Positions 1 through 8,871 of a DNA stretch of 64,000 nt are shown piece by piece. The translations under genes and the position numbers were made by a program. Under the pieces are notes generated by a model. That model was not told the DNA's origin. It did not search any database and worked only from the letters and a program-made list of their open reading frames with translations. Each line of letters starts with the position of its first letter. Within the stretch, counting starts at the first letter, position 1. Origin of the DNA: Streptomyces sp. NBC_00663 (GTDB lineage: Bacteria; Actinomycetota; Actinomycetes; Streptomycetales; Streptomycetaceae); the NCBI RefSeq assembly GCF_036226885.1, contig NZ_CP109028.1, forward strand, positions 62,001 to 126,000, read 5' to 3'.

Positions 1-1161
1 TCCGCCGGTCGCAGCGAGGTTGGCCCGCATCCGCTCCGGGCGCACCATGAGCCCGCGGGCGAGTTCGACGGCCGTGTGCGCGGCGCCTCCGGTCAACCGC
101 AGGGCCTCGCGCAGGGGCTGCCATTCCGCGTGCCACATCCCGGCCGACCGTTCGTCCTCGGTGGGCAGGGCCTGGAGCAATACGGTGGCCAGCGCGGGGA
201 CTTGGAGCGCGGCCGAGCGGATCAGGGTGGCGAGCACGGGGTTGCGTTTGTGCGGCATCGCCGAGGAGACGCCGCGTCCGGTGACCGCGGGTTCGGCGAC
301 CTCGCCGACCTCGGTGCGGGTCAGGATCAGCACATCGGCGGCGATCTTGCCGAGGGCGCCAGTGGTGTGGGCGAGCGCCGCGCCGAGGTCGGCGACCGGG
401 GTGCGCAGGGCGTGCCAGGGCAGGGCGGGTACGGCCAGACCGGTCTCGTCGGCGAAGGCGGCGCCGAGTTCGTCGAGCAGCGTCGCGGGGTCGGCGCCCT
501 CACCGGCGTACTGGAGGTAGCCGGCGAGGGTGCCGGCCGCGCCACCCAGCGCGACCGGCAGCTCGATCCGTTCCAGGCGCTCGACGGAGTCGAGGACCAG
601 TTGCCGCCAGCCGGCCGCCTTGAGCCCGAAGGTGGTGGGTACGGCGTGCAGGGCCAGGGTGCGGCCCGCGGTCACCGTGTCCCGGTGGGCGGCGGCGAGG
701 CGGCCCAGGGCGTCGGCGACCGACCGCAGATCGCGGACGATCAGCCGCAGTGCCCGTTGGGCCACCAGCATCGCGCCGGTGTCGAAGACGTCCTGGCTGG
801 TGGAGCCGCGGTGCACGTACTCCGCGGCCTGCGGGGAGTGTTCGGCGACGACCGCGGTGAGCGCCTTGACCAGGCCCACGACCGGGTTCGCGGTCTCCCG
901 CGCGGCCAGGGCGAGTTCGCGTACGTCGAGCAGGTCGGCGCGGGCCGCGGCGGTGATGGCCGCGGCGGCCTGGGCGGGGACGGTGCCGCAGCGGGCCTGG
1001 GCGCGGGCCAGGCCCGCCTCCGCGTCGAGCATCGCCTGTAGCCAGGCGCCGTCCCCGACGGCCGCCTCGGCCTCGGTGCCCGCCCGGACCGGGGAGAGGA
1101 GCCCCGCGTCCAGGTGGGCGGAGAGGGTGTGCGCGCGTGAGGTCTCATAGGGGGGCGTCAT
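1..1161 (-). CDS. Nitrosuccinate lyase-like protein (CreD type; fumarase/ASL superfamily), 3' end cut by window edge
   Basis: Reading the minus strand from an ATG at 1161 gives an uninterrupted frame of 387 residues to the window edge; the C-terminus is missing. Residues about 117-129 read HRGSTSQDVFDTG and residues about 295-309 read GRGVSSAMPHKRNPV, the lyase signature of the fumarase/adenylosuccinate lyase superfamily. This branch includes 3-carboxy-cis,cis-muconate cycloisomerase (PcaB) and nitrosuccinate lyase (CreD), which eliminates nitrous acid from nitrosuccinate to give fumarate. The ATG overlaps the stop of the upstream flavoprotein by 4 bp (ATGA), so the two are translationally coupled. 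That partner, a CreE-like monooxygenase, is the reason I prefer CreD over PcaB; no protocatechuate gene is visible. The function is inferred from family and context. Confidence 0.75.
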   Translation of the reverse strand, partial: MTPPYETSRAHTLSAHLDAGLLSPVRAGTEAEAAVGDGAWLQAMLDAEAGLARAQARCGTVPAQAAAAITAAARADLLDVRELALAARETANPVVGLVKALTAVVAEHSPQAAEYVHRGSTSQDVFDTGAMLVAQRALRLIVRDLRSVADALGRLAAAHRDTVTAGRTLALHAVPTTFGLKAAGWRQLVLDSVERLERIELPVALGGAAGTLAGYLQYAGEGADPATLLDELGAAFADETGLAVPALPWHALRTPVADLGAALAHTTGALGKIAADVLILTRTEVGEVAEPAVTGRGVSSAMPHKRNPVLATLIRSAALQVPALATVLLQALPTEDERSAGMWHAEWQPLREALRLTGGAAHTAVELARGLMVRPERMRANLAATGG

Positions 1162-3143
1162 GCGATCGCCTTTGTGTGAGGTGCGGAGGCCAGGGTCACC
1201 GTGGCTGACTCCCCTGTGTGCGCGGGCAGTTCGGGCTGGGCCAGGACGGCTGCCGCGATGGCGTCCGAGTCCTCCAGGGTGACCGAGCCGACGCCCGGCC
1301 GGATGCCCGCGGCGGTCACCCAGTGCACCGACTCGGTGGGCACGCCGTAGGCGAACCGCCGTGGGTGCGGGGTGCCTTGGGCGTCGAGGAGGTGGTAGGG
1401 CCGCTCGGACACCGCCAGGCCGCCGGTCTCATAGGCTCCACCGGGGCCGGGGACACGGAACGACTGACACTGGCCGGTGTCCAGCAGCCGGCTCATCAGC
1501 GGGTCCGCGGTGCGCCGCAGGTCGATCTCGGGCAGCCGTGCCTCGATGAGGACGGTGGCCCGGATCGACACGTCCGGTATCGCGGTCGACGTGGCGGTGA
1601 AGCAGGGGCCCAGCGGGTCGTCCGCGTCGGCGGTGACACGCAGGCCGGGGCCGGTCACGTCGAGGATGCCGGCGTCCATGAGCGCGGCCATCTCCTCGAT
1701 GCGGGAGGCGGGCGGGCCGATGGAGAGATAGGCGTTGAGTGGGGTGTACCAGCCGTCGAGGTGGTCCCGGTGGGACTCGGCGGTCAGGCCCGCGTGGTCG
1801 ACGGCGAGCCGCAGTTCATTGCGCAAGTCCCGCAGGACGTCGAGGGCGGCCTTGACGGGTCCGCTGACGTTGCCCTGGCGGGCCAGGCGCACATCGTCGT
1901 CGAGGTGCCCGCGCAGCCAGGCCCGGAAGGCGGACCGGTCGGTGAAGACACGGTCGCCGTAGGGGCGGGCGACGCGCTCCCAGTCCCAGCGTTCGGCGGC
2001 CGCGATCCCGGTGGCGTCGAGGAGGTGGTCCTCCTCGGGGCCGGGTTCGGCGTGCAGATAGGCCTCGACGAAGGTGTCGACGGCGGCCGTTGCCTCGCCG
2101 CGTGCGGTGAGCAGTGCCGCGTAGTAGACGCCGCACACCTCCTTGGACACCAGCGGCCACAGGTCGGCGGCGAAGTCGATGGCGCCGCTGTGCGGGGCGC
2201 GGGCGCGCAGCTCGGCGATGTAGCCGGTGGTCAGCAGCCGGGGGTGGTGGCGGCCGTGGGCGCCCTTCTCGTTCTCGCCGCGCGCCTGGTAGGGCACGCC
2301 GCGCCGGGAGCCGGCGTACAGCCGGGGTTCGCGGCCGGAGGGCCGGTAGACCAGGCGGCCGTCGACGCGGGTGAAGACGCCGCCCCTGCCGTAGGTGAAC
2401 AGGGCGAGGTAGTCGAAGAAGTTGAGCCCGAGTCCGCGCAGCAGTACGGGTTCGCCGGGGCCGATGCCGGACAGGTCGACGTCGGCCGGGTTGGAGGGGG
2501 CGAGGTAGATCAGGCCGTTGTGTTCGGCGTAGGCCGACAGCCCGGCTTCCGTGTCGGAGAGCCGGACCGGCACATGGCCCTGGGCGAGGACGACGGCGGA
2601 CAGGCCGGTGAGCCGGGTGCCGTCCTCCAGGACGACGGTCTGCGGGCCGGTCCGGACGGTCTCGTCCTCAAGGGCGACGGCGCGCACCGGGTGCGTCAGC
2701 ACCGTCACATGGGCGGCGGCGTCGGCGACGACCTGCTGGAACGCCCAGGTGAGATAGGAGCCGTAGAGGGCCCGGGTGGGGTAGCTGTCGGGGCCGAGGC
2801 GGCCGGCCTCGGCGAGGGCGGCCTCGTCGTAGCCGCACTCCGCGCCGGGCTCCAGGGTGCTGGAGGCCAGGGCCTTGGCCCATTCGTACAGGCTCGGCCC
2901 CTCGTCCAGCGGGCCGTCGATGCGGACGCTGGCGTCGGTGTAGACCGTGACCTGCGAGGCGACGGTGTTCATCAGCAGGTGCCGGGACTGCGTCGGGCGC
3001 CACACCCGTCCCGCGCCCGGTGGGTCCGGGTCGACGACGTGGACGGTGACGGCGTCCCAGCGCGGCGACTTCCGCTCCTGGGCGCAGAGCCGTTCCAGTA
3101 CGGAAAGGCCACGCGGCCCGGCTCCGACGAGACAGACCTTCAA
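1158..3143 (-). CDS. FAD/NAD(P)-binding monooxygenase, CreE-like (L-aspartate to nitrosuccinate)
   Basis: The protein has 661 aa if it starts at TTG 3143, which lies 10 nt after GGAGG; an in-frame start at 3305 adds a low-complexity tail and has no clear RBS. The N-terminus carries a Rossmann dinucleotide fold (VGAGPRGLSVLERL), followed by a DPDPPGAGRVW stretch and an LLMNT segment typical of the NAD_binding_9 FAD/NAD(P) family. CreE of the cremeomycin pathway is in this group; it oxidises the amino group of L-aspartate to a nitro group. The stop overlaps the start of the lyase by 4 bp, so substrate and product enzymes are made together. An N-hydroxylating flavoprotein with another amine substrate is the main alternative. 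Confidence 0.72.
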   Translation of the reverse strand: MKVCLVGAGPRGLSVLERLCAQERKSPRWDAVTVHVVDPDPPGAGRVWRPTQSRHLLMNTVASQVTVYTDASVRIDGPLDEGPSLYEWAKALASSTLEPGAECGYDEAALAEAGRLGPDSYPTRALYGSYLTWAFQQVVADAAAHVTVLTHPVRAVALEDETVRTGPQTVVLEDGTRLTGLSAVVLAQGHVPVRLSDTEAGLSAYAEHNGLIYLAPSNPADVDLSGIGPGEPVLLRGLGLNFFDYLALFTYGRGGVFTRVDGRLVYRPSGREPRLYAGSRRGVPYQARGENEKGAHGRHHPRLLTTGYIAELRARAPHSGAIDFAADLWPLVSKEVCGVYYAALLTARGEATAAVDTFVEAYLHAEPGPEEDHLLDATGIAAAERWDWERVARPYGDRVFTDRSAFRAWLRGHLDDDVRLARQGNVSGPVKAALDVLRDLRNELRLAVDHAGLTAESHRDHLDGWYTPLNAYLSIGPPASRIEEMAALMDAGILDVTGPGLRVTADADDPLGPCFTATSTAIPDVSIRATVLIEARLPEIDLRRTADPLMSRLLDTGQCQSFRVPGPGGAYETGGLAVSERPYHLLDAQGTPHPRRFAYGVPTESVHWVTAAGIRPGVGSVTLEDSDAIAAAVLAQPELPAHTGESATVTLASAPHTKAIA

Positions 3144-3697
3144 GTGACCGGTACCTCCGCTCTCGACGGGCAGGACAGGGTCGCGCTGGTCCAGGCGGCC
3201 GGCCGGGACCGGGTCCCCCGGAACCCTCGGACCGGCCACCGATGTGCGCGGCCTTGCGGTGAGTCCGACGCTTACTGCGCGTTCGCCTGCATGCGTACCG
3301 TCCACAGCGCCTCCTTTCTCCGCAACGGTCGGGGCAGCCGCTCAACCAATGCTTAGATCCGGGTTGAACCCCGCTTGAGAAAACGGAAGCCGGTCTCCTG
3401 ATCAGGTCTGTCCTGGCTCCCTGGCGAGCCGCGAAGAGGGCTGTATCGGGACTCCAGCAGGCCTCGGTCAGCCCTCGGTACGTTCGTCGAAAAGCGTCAC
3501 CGATTCCGCTTCGGACGGAATCGCACCGACTCTCCGGGGATATGGATGGGAATCTGGAGTTCCCCTGAAGAAACGATGGTCCGTGAGCGCCCCACGCGCA
3601 CGCGGGAGTTGGGAAATCGACGGGGGTACGGGACATGGAAAACACATGGAATTTCACGGAGGCCGCGGACGGCGAGCCGCCTCGTGAGGGAGATTCG
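3144..3697. promoter_or_regulatory. Divergent intergenic region with an 8-bp-arm palindrome
   Basis: This 554-bp stretch separates the leftward nitrous-acid pair from the rightward ovmZ and mevalonate genes, so it must hold both promoters. I see no convincing gene. At 3501-3523 there is a perfect inverted repeat (CGATTCCG, 7-nt spacer, CGGAATCG), a candidate operator for a dimeric regulator. An ATG at 3635 in frame with ovmZ is possible but has a weaker RBS than 3698. Confidence 0.4.
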
Positions 3698-4324
3698 ATG
3701 AATACCGACCCGTGCCCCAGGAGCCATGACCACGAGCGGCGCGCCTGCACCGGGTCGCTGCTGTGCGCCGACTGCCTGGGTCAGGTGGAGCGCGATCTGC
3801 GCGCGTTGCCCGGGCTGCACCAGGAGAGCCTGCACCATGTGTCGCCGATGCCCCGGCGCACCAACCCGACGAAGGTGTCGGGCAGTTCGCGGCGGGACTA
3901 CCTGAACATCTCGGTGCTGGACGCCCGGCACAACCTCCTCGAGACTCTCGTTTCCTGGTCGGAGATCGTCGTGGAGCAGCGGGGAGTCCCGGCTCCGGCG
4001 CAGTCCGTTCCGCAGCTGTCGAGGTTTCTGGCACGGCATCTGGAGTGGCTCGCGGCACAGCCGCCGGCCGCCGATTTCGTGGACGAGATCGAGGGCCTGG
4101 TCGCCGAGTTGCGCGGCACGATCGACCCGGATCCCAGCAGTGTGAACGGCCTCGTCCGAAAGTGCGCCATGGACGACTGCGAAGGAACGATGAGGCCCGC
4201 GCTGAATGGCGGGGTCACCGGTAACGGCAGCATCGAATGCTCGGCCGGACATTCCTGGGAAATGCACGAATGGCTGAACCTGAGGCGGCTCATGGAGCAG
4301 CAGCGAAAGGGTGTCACCGCATGA
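3698..4324 (+). CDS. ovmZ: OvmZ-family protein
   Basis: This 208-aa protein resembles the OvmZ family first named in the oviedomycin cluster, whose biochemical role is not established. Early residues include a CADCLGQVERD motif, and the C-terminal part has Cys residues in CAMDDCEGT and ECSAGH that could bind zinc. ATG 3698 follows GAGGGAGA with 6-nt spacing; ATG 3635 would add 21 residues. The stop overlaps the ATG of the next gene, so the two form a unit placed just ahead of the mevalonate operon. A regulatory or DNA-associated role is inferred only from the zinc-binding pattern and the coupling to an HTH protein. Confidence 0.7.
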   Translation: MNTDPCPRSHDHERRACTGSLLCADCLGQVERDLRALPGLHQESLHHVSPMPRRTNPTKVSGSSRRDYLNISVLDARHNLLETLVSWSEIVVEQRGVPAPAQSVPQLSRFLARHLEWLAAQPPAADFVDEIEGLVAELRGTIDPDPSSVNGLVRKCAMDDCEGTMRPALNGGVTGNGSIECSAGHSWEMHEWLNLRRLMEQQRKGVTA

Positions 4325-4518
4325 TGAAACCGCCGCGTCACCGGCTCGTCCCCACGAATGTGGCGGCGCTCGCCGTGGGGGTGTCCGAGGCGACCATCCG
4401 TAAATGGGTGAGCCGCGGGAAGATCACCCGCTACGGCGCGCCGAACTGCCGCTCGGAGTTCGACATCGACGAGCTGACGGAGATCGCCTTGCAGCGCCGT
4501 CCGCGCACCTGCCCATGA
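4321..4518 (+). CDS. Small helix-turn-helix protein (MerR-like excisionase fold)
   Basis: This 65-aa protein has the pattern VAALAVGVSEATIRKWVSRG followed by ITRYGAP and FDIDELTEIA, a winged HTH of the MerR/excisionase type that reads a short DNA site. Such proteins are often coupled to OvmZ-type genes in Streptomyces. It overlaps ovmZ by 4 bp; a second ATG follows directly at 4324. It ends about 100 bp before mevalonate kinase, so it may be the first part of the mevalonate transcript or its regulator. The target is unknown. Confidence 0.75.
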   Translation: MMKPPRHRLVPTNVAALAVGVSEATIRKWVSRGKITRYGAPNCRSEFDIDELTEIALQRRPRTCP

Positions 4519-4615
4519 ATGCCGCACCGGTTGACGGGCGGCCCGGCGCCGCCCTTCGCACGTCCTGTTCGTCCAGCCGTTCTTCCAGCAGAAACGACAA
4601 GGGGAGCTGAGTGGG

Positions 4616-5623
4616 TTGACACTACCGACCTCATTGGAAGGAGTGCCGGGAAGCCGCCGGGCTCGCTCCGTGGGCATCGGCCGCGCCCATGCCAAGGCCA
4701 TCCTGCTGGGAGAGCACGCGGTCGTGTACGGGGCGCCGGCGCTGGCGCTGCCGATTCCGCAGCTCACGGCCACGGCGAGTGCCGGATGGTCGACGCCGGC
4801 CGGTGAGGTGCAGGGCGAGTTGTCCTTCACCATGACCGGTTCCGCGTCCCGCGCGGTGGTGACGTGGGCCTCGGACGGTCTGCGTCAGCTGACCCATGCC
4901 TTCAAGGAGCGCATGGGCATCACCGGCACCCGGCACCTTGACGTGATTCTCGACGGTGCCATCCCGCTCGGTCGCGGGCTCGGTTCCAGCGCCGCGCACT
5001 CGCGGGCGATCGTCCTGGCCCTGGCCGACCTCTTCGACCGCGAACTGGACGGCAGCACGGCGTTCGAGCTGGTGCAGACGGCCGAGAACGTGGCGCACGG
5101 CCGGGCCAGCGGCGTGGACGCCATGGCCGTCGGCGCGGCGGCCCCGCTGCGCTTCCAGGCGGGCCGGGCCCGGGATCTGGCCGTGGGCTGCGAGGGCCTG
5201 TTCATCCTCGCGGACAGCGGCACGGCCGGCAGCACCAAGGAGGCCGTGGAGTTGCTGCGGTCCGGGTTCCAGCGTGAGTCCGGGGCCCAGGAGCGGTTCC
5301 TGGGCCGGGCGACCCGGCTCGTCGACGACGCCGAACTGGCGCTCGCCGAGGGCGAGTCGGAGCGGCTCGGGACCGTGATGACGGACTACCACGAGCTGAT
5401 GCGGGCCGCCGGTCTGAGCACCGACCGGATCGACGCGATGGTCGAGGGCGCGCTGAAGGCGGGCAGCCTCGGCGCCAAGATCACCGGCGGTGGTCTGGGC
5501 GGCTGTGTCCTCGCCCTGACCCAGCCGGAGCAGGCCCGTGAGGTCGCCCGGCAACTGCACGAGGCCGGCGCCGTCCAGACGTGGGTCGTACCGCTGAGGA
5601 GGCTCGCCGACCATGCCGGCTGA
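4616..5623 (+). CDS. mvk: Mevalonate kinase
   Basis: This GHMP kinase phosphorylates mevalonate to 5-phosphomevalonate. The 335-aa protein shows all three GHMP motifs: GRAHAKAILLGEHAVVYGAP near the N-terminus, PLGRGLGSSAAHSRA in the middle (phosphate loop) and KITGGGLGGCVLAL near the end. It is close to the enzyme of the Streptomyces sp. CL190 mevalonate cluster. The assigned start is TTG 4616 after GGGGAG. The frame stays open upstream and encodes QKRQGELSGL, which as I recall matches the CL190 N-terminus, but the expected Met codon is CAG here. GTG 4670 is a third possibility. It overlaps the decarboxylase gene by 11 bp. Confidence 0.93.
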   Translation: MTLPTSLEGVPGSRRARSVGIGRAHAKAILLGEHAVVYGAPALALPIPQLTATASAGWSTPAGEVQGELSFTMTGSASRAVVTWASDGLRQLTHAFKERMGITGTRHLDVILDGAIPLGRGLGSSAAHSRAIVLALADLFDRELDGSTAFELVQTAENVAHGRASGVDAMAVGAAAPLRFQAGRARDLAVGCEGLFILADSGTAGSTKEAVELLRSGFQRESGAQERFLGRATRLVDDAELALAEGESERLGTVMTDYHELMRAAGLSTDRIDAMVEGALKAGSLGAKITGGGLGGCVLALTQPEQAREVARQLHEAGAVQTWVVPLRRLADHAG

Positions 5624-6680
5624 ACGAACGGACCAGCAGACCGTGCGGGCCAAACAGGCGACCGCACTGGTGGACGTACAAGAGACCGCCACCGCTGTCG
5701 CGCACCCGAACATCGCGCTCATCAAGTACTGGGGCAAGAGCGACGAGCGGCTGTTCCTGCCCCGCACGGACAGCCTGTCGATGACCCTGTCCGTCTTCCC
5801 CACGACCACCCGCGTCCGGCTCGCCCCCGAGGCGGAGCAGGACACGGTCGTCTTCAACGGGCAGCCCGCGACCGGTGAGGCCGAGCGCCGCATCGTGGCG
5901 TTCCTGGACCTGGTGCGGGAGCGGGCGGGCAGCCCGGTGCGGGCCGTCGTCGACACCGAGAACACGGTGCCCACCGGGGCGGGTCTGGCGTCCTCGGCCA
6001 GCGGGTTCGCCGCGCTGGCCGTCGCCGCGTCCGCCGCCTACGGGCTCGGTCTGGACGCGCGGGGCCTGTCCCGGCTGGCCCGGCGCGGTTCCGGCTCGGC
6101 CTCGCGGTCGATCTTCGGCGGCTTCGCCGTCTGGCACGCGGGCACACCCACCGGCACCCCGGAGGAGGCGGACGCCAGCTCGTACGCCGAACCGGTGGAC
6201 GCCGCCCGCCTCGACCCGGCGCTGGTCGTCGCCGTCGTCAACGCGGGCCCCAAGGAGGTGTCCAGCCGTACGGCGATGCGCCGCACCATGGACACCTCCC
6301 CGCTGTTCGAGCCGTGGGCGGAGTCCAGCAAGGCCGACCTCGTCGACATGCGGGCGGCACTGGGGCGCGGCGACCTGGAGGCGGTCGGCGAGATCGCCGA
6401 ACGCAACGCGCTCGGCATGCACGCCACGATGCTGGCGGCGCGCCCCGCGGTCCGGTACATGTCGCCGGCCTCGCTCACGGTCATCGACAGCGTGCTGCGG
6501 CTGCGCCGGGACGGGGTTCCGGCGTACGTGACGATGGACGCCGGTCCGAACGTCAAGGTGCTGTGCCGGCGCGCGGACACCGACCGGGTTTCGGCGGTGG
6601 TGCGCGAGGCCGCCGCGGGCGGTTCGGTGCATGTCGCCGTGCCCGGGCCGGGCGCCCGGCTGCTGGACGAGGGCGTGTGA
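5613..6680 (+). CDS. mvaD: Diphosphomevalonate decarboxylase
   Basis: This GHMP-family enzyme uses ATP to decarboxylate mevalonate 5-diphosphate to isopentenyl diphosphate. The 355-aa protein contains the decarboxylase hallmark TAVAHPNIALIKYWGK and the phosphate loop PTGAGLASSASGFAALA. ATG 5613 lies inside the 3' end of mevalonate kinase, so the genes are translationally coupled. Its stop shares bases with the ATG of phosphomevalonate kinase (TGATG). Confidence 0.95.
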   Translation: MPAERTDQQTVRAKQATALVDVQETATAVAHPNIALIKYWGKSDERLFLPRTDSLSMTLSVFPTTTRVRLAPEAEQDTVVFNGQPATGEAERRIVAFLDLVRERAGSPVRAVVDTENTVPTGAGLASSASGFAALAVAASAAYGLGLDARGLSRLARRGSGSASRSIFGGFAVWHAGTPTGTPEEADASSYAEPVDAARLDPALVVAVVNAGPKEVSSRTAMRRTMDTSPLFEPWAESSKADLVDMRAALGRGDLEAVGEIAERNALGMHATMLAARPAVRYMSPASLTVIDSVLRLRRDGVPAYVTMDAGPNVKVLCRRADTDRVSAVVREAAAGGSVHVAVPGPGARLLDEGV

Positions 6681-7780
6681 TGGCCGGTCAGCGGGCCGTG
6701 GTGCGGAGCGCTCCGGGCAAGTTGTTCGTCGCGGGCGAGTACGCGGTGGTCGAGCCCGGCAACCAGGCGATCCTGGTGGCCGTCGACCGGTACATCACCG
6801 TCACCGTGTCCGAGTCTCAGGCCGCCGACGCCGATGTCGTCGTCGACTCCGACCTCGGCTCGCGCGCGGTGCGTCTGCGCTGGCAGGGCGGCCGGCTCGC
6901 CGGGGGCGACGGGCGGATGCCGCATGTGGTGTCCGCGGTCCAGACCGTGGCCGAGCTGCTCACCGAACGCGGGCTGCCCGTACCGCCGTTGAACGTGTCG
7001 ATCAGCAGCACCCTGCACGAGGCGGGCCGCAAGTACGGCCTGGGTTCCAGCGGCGCGGTGACGGTGGCGACCGTCGACGCGGTGACGTCGTACTGCGGTC
7101 TGCGGCTCACGACCGAGGAGCGGTTCCGGCTGGCGCTGCTCGCCACCGCCCGCATCGAGCCCAAGGGTTCGGGCGGTGACCTCGCCGCCAGCACCTGGGG
7201 CGGCTGGATCGCCTACCGCGCCCCCGACCGGACGCAGGTCCTCGACCTGGCCCGCGCCCGGGGCGTGGCGGAGGCGCTGCGGGCGCCCTGGCCCGGTTTC
7301 TCGGTACGACGGCTGCCGGCACCGGCCGGACTGTCCTTCCAGGTCGGCTGGACCGGAAGCCCGGCCTCGACCGAGGCCCTCGTCGCCGACCTGCACCGGC
7401 GGCGGTCCTGGCGGGGCAGCGCCTCGCACCAGAAGTTCGTGACCACCACCGCCGACTTCGTCCAGGCCGCGGTCACGGCGCTGGAGGACGGCGACGGCCC
7501 CGCGCTGCTGCACGAGATCCGGCGGGCCCGGCAGGAGCTGGCCCGGCTGGACGACGAGGTCGGCCTCGGCATCTTCACGCCCGAACTGACCGCGCTGTGC
7601 GACGCGGCCGAAGCGGTCGGCGGCGCGGCCAAGCCCTCCGGGGCGGGCGGCGGCGACTGCGGTATCGCCCTGCTCGACGAGCGGGCCGCGCACGACATCT
7701 CGCAGGTACGTCAACGGTGGGCCGCGGCCGGGGTGCTGCCCCTGCCCCTGCGTCCCGCCCTGGAAGGGAACCAAGCATGA
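6680..7780 (+). CDS. mvaK2: Phosphomevalonate kinase
   Basis: This GHMP kinase converts phosphomevalonate to diphosphomevalonate. The 366-aa protein begins with RSAPGKLFVAGEYAVVEPG, has the phosphate loop KYGLGSSGAVTVAT and the C-terminal motif KPSGAGGGDCGIAL. ATG 6680 overlaps the decarboxylase stop by one base, and its own stop overlaps the isomerase ATG by 4 bp. Gene order kinase, decarboxylase, kinase, isomerase is that of Streptomyces mevalonate clusters. Confidence 0.95.
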   Translation: MAGQRAVVRSAPGKLFVAGEYAVVEPGNQAILVAVDRYITVTVSESQAADADVVVDSDLGSRAVRLRWQGGRLAGGDGRMPHVVSAVQTVAELLTERGLPVPPLNVSISSTLHEAGRKYGLGSSGAVTVATVDAVTSYCGLRLTTEERFRLALLATARIEPKGSGGDLAASTWGGWIAYRAPDRTQVLDLARARGVAEALRAPWPGFSVRRLPAPAGLSFQVGWTGSPASTEALVADLHRRRSWRGSASHQKFVTTTADFVQAAVTALEDGDGPALLHEIRRARQELARLDDEVGLGIFTPELTALCDAAEAVGGAAKPSGAGGGDCGIALLDERAAHDISQVRQRWAAAGVLPLPLRPALEGNQA

Positions 7781-8871
7781 GTAGCGCTCAGCGCAAGGAC
7801 GACCACGTCCGGCTCGCCATGGAGCAGCAGCACGCGCACAGCGGACGCAACCAGTTCGACGAGGTGTCGTTCGTGCACCACGCCCTGGCCGGTATCGACC
7901 GCCCGGACGTGTCCCTGGCCACGAGCTTCGCCGGCTTCACCTGGCAGGCGCCGCTCTACATCAACGCGATGACCGGCGGCAGCGCCAAGACCGGCGCCAT
8001 CAACCGGGATCTGGCCACCGCCGCCCGGGAGACCGGGGTGGCCATCGCCTCCGGTTCCATGCACGCCTACTTCAAGGACCCGTCCTGCGCGGACACCTTC
8101 CGGGTGCTGCGCAGCGAGAACCCCGACGGGTTCGTCCTGGCGAACGTCAACGCGACGGCGTCGGTCGACAACGCGCGCCGCGCCATCGACCTCATCGAGG
8201 CGAACGCGCTACAGATCCACCTCAACACGGCGCAGGAGACGCCCATGCCGGAGGGCGACCGCTCCTTCGGGTCGTGGGCGGCGCAGATCGAGCGGATCGC
8301 GGCGGGCGTCGACGTCCCCGTGATCGTCAAGGAGGTCGGCAACGGCCTGAGCCGGCAGACGATCCTCGCGCTGCCCAACCTGGGCGTGCAGGTGGCCGAC
8401 GTCAGTGGCCGCGGCGGCACGGACTTCGCCCGGATCGAGAACGGCCGGCGTGAGCTCGCCGACTACGCGTTCCTGCACAACTGGGGCCAGTCCACGGTCG
8501 CCTGCCTCCTCGACGCACAGGACGTCGGCATTCCCGTCCTGGCCTCCGGCGGGGTCCGCAACCCGCTGGACGTGACCCGCGCCCTCGCCCTCGGCGCCCG
8601 TGCCGTCGGCTCCTCCGGCGGGTTCCTGCGGACCCTGGTCGACGGTGGGGTCCCCGCGCTCGTCGCGCAGATCTCCACCTGGCTCGACCAGCTGGCCGCC
8701 CTTCAGACCATGCTCGGCGCGCGCACGCCCGCCGAACTCGCCCACTGCGACCTGCTGATCCACGGCGAGCTCCGCGACTTCTGTGTCGACCGGGGCATCG
8801 ACACCCGGCGGTTCGCCCAGCGCTCCAGCTCCATCGACGCCCTCACCGAGATGACAGGAAGCTCACGATGA
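7777..8871 (+). CDS. fni: Isopentenyl-diphosphate delta-isomerase, type 2 (FMN)
   Basis: This enzyme interconverts IPP and DMAPP with reduced FMN and NAD(P)H. The 364-aa TIM-barrel protein starts with RKDDHVRLAMEQQ and carries NAMTGGS, the catalytic-loop region NTAQETPMPEGDRSF, SGRGGTDFARIENGRR and the FMN phosphate-binding SGGVRNPLDVTRALALGA. ATG 7777 overlaps the phosphomevalonate kinase stop. The type 2 enzyme is unrelated to the Nudix type 1 isomerase and is the one used in CL190-type clusters. Confidence 0.96.
   Translation: MSSAQRKDDHVRLAMEQQHAHSGRNQFDEVSFVHHALAGIDRPDVSLATSFAGFTWQAPLYINAMTGGSAKTGAINRDLATAARETGVAIASGSMHAYFKDPSCADTFRVLRSENPDGFVLANVNATASVDNARRAIDLIEANALQIHLNTAQETPMPEGDRSFGSWAAQIERIAAGVDVPVIVKEVGNGLSRQTILALPNLGVQVADVSGRGGTDFARIENGRRELADYAFLHNWGQSTVACLLDAQDVGIPVLASGGVRNPLDVTRALALGARAVGSSGGFLRTLVDGGVPALVAQISTWLDQLAALQTMLGARTPAELAHCDLLIHGELRDFCVDRGIDTRRFAQRSSSIDALTEMTGSSR

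Noticed and set aside
76-1041. Long plus-strand frame opposite the lyase gene
   Set aside because: Gly/Arg-rich product without domains. The minus strand encodes a lyase with the GSSxMPxKxNP-type signature, so this is a high-GC shadow.
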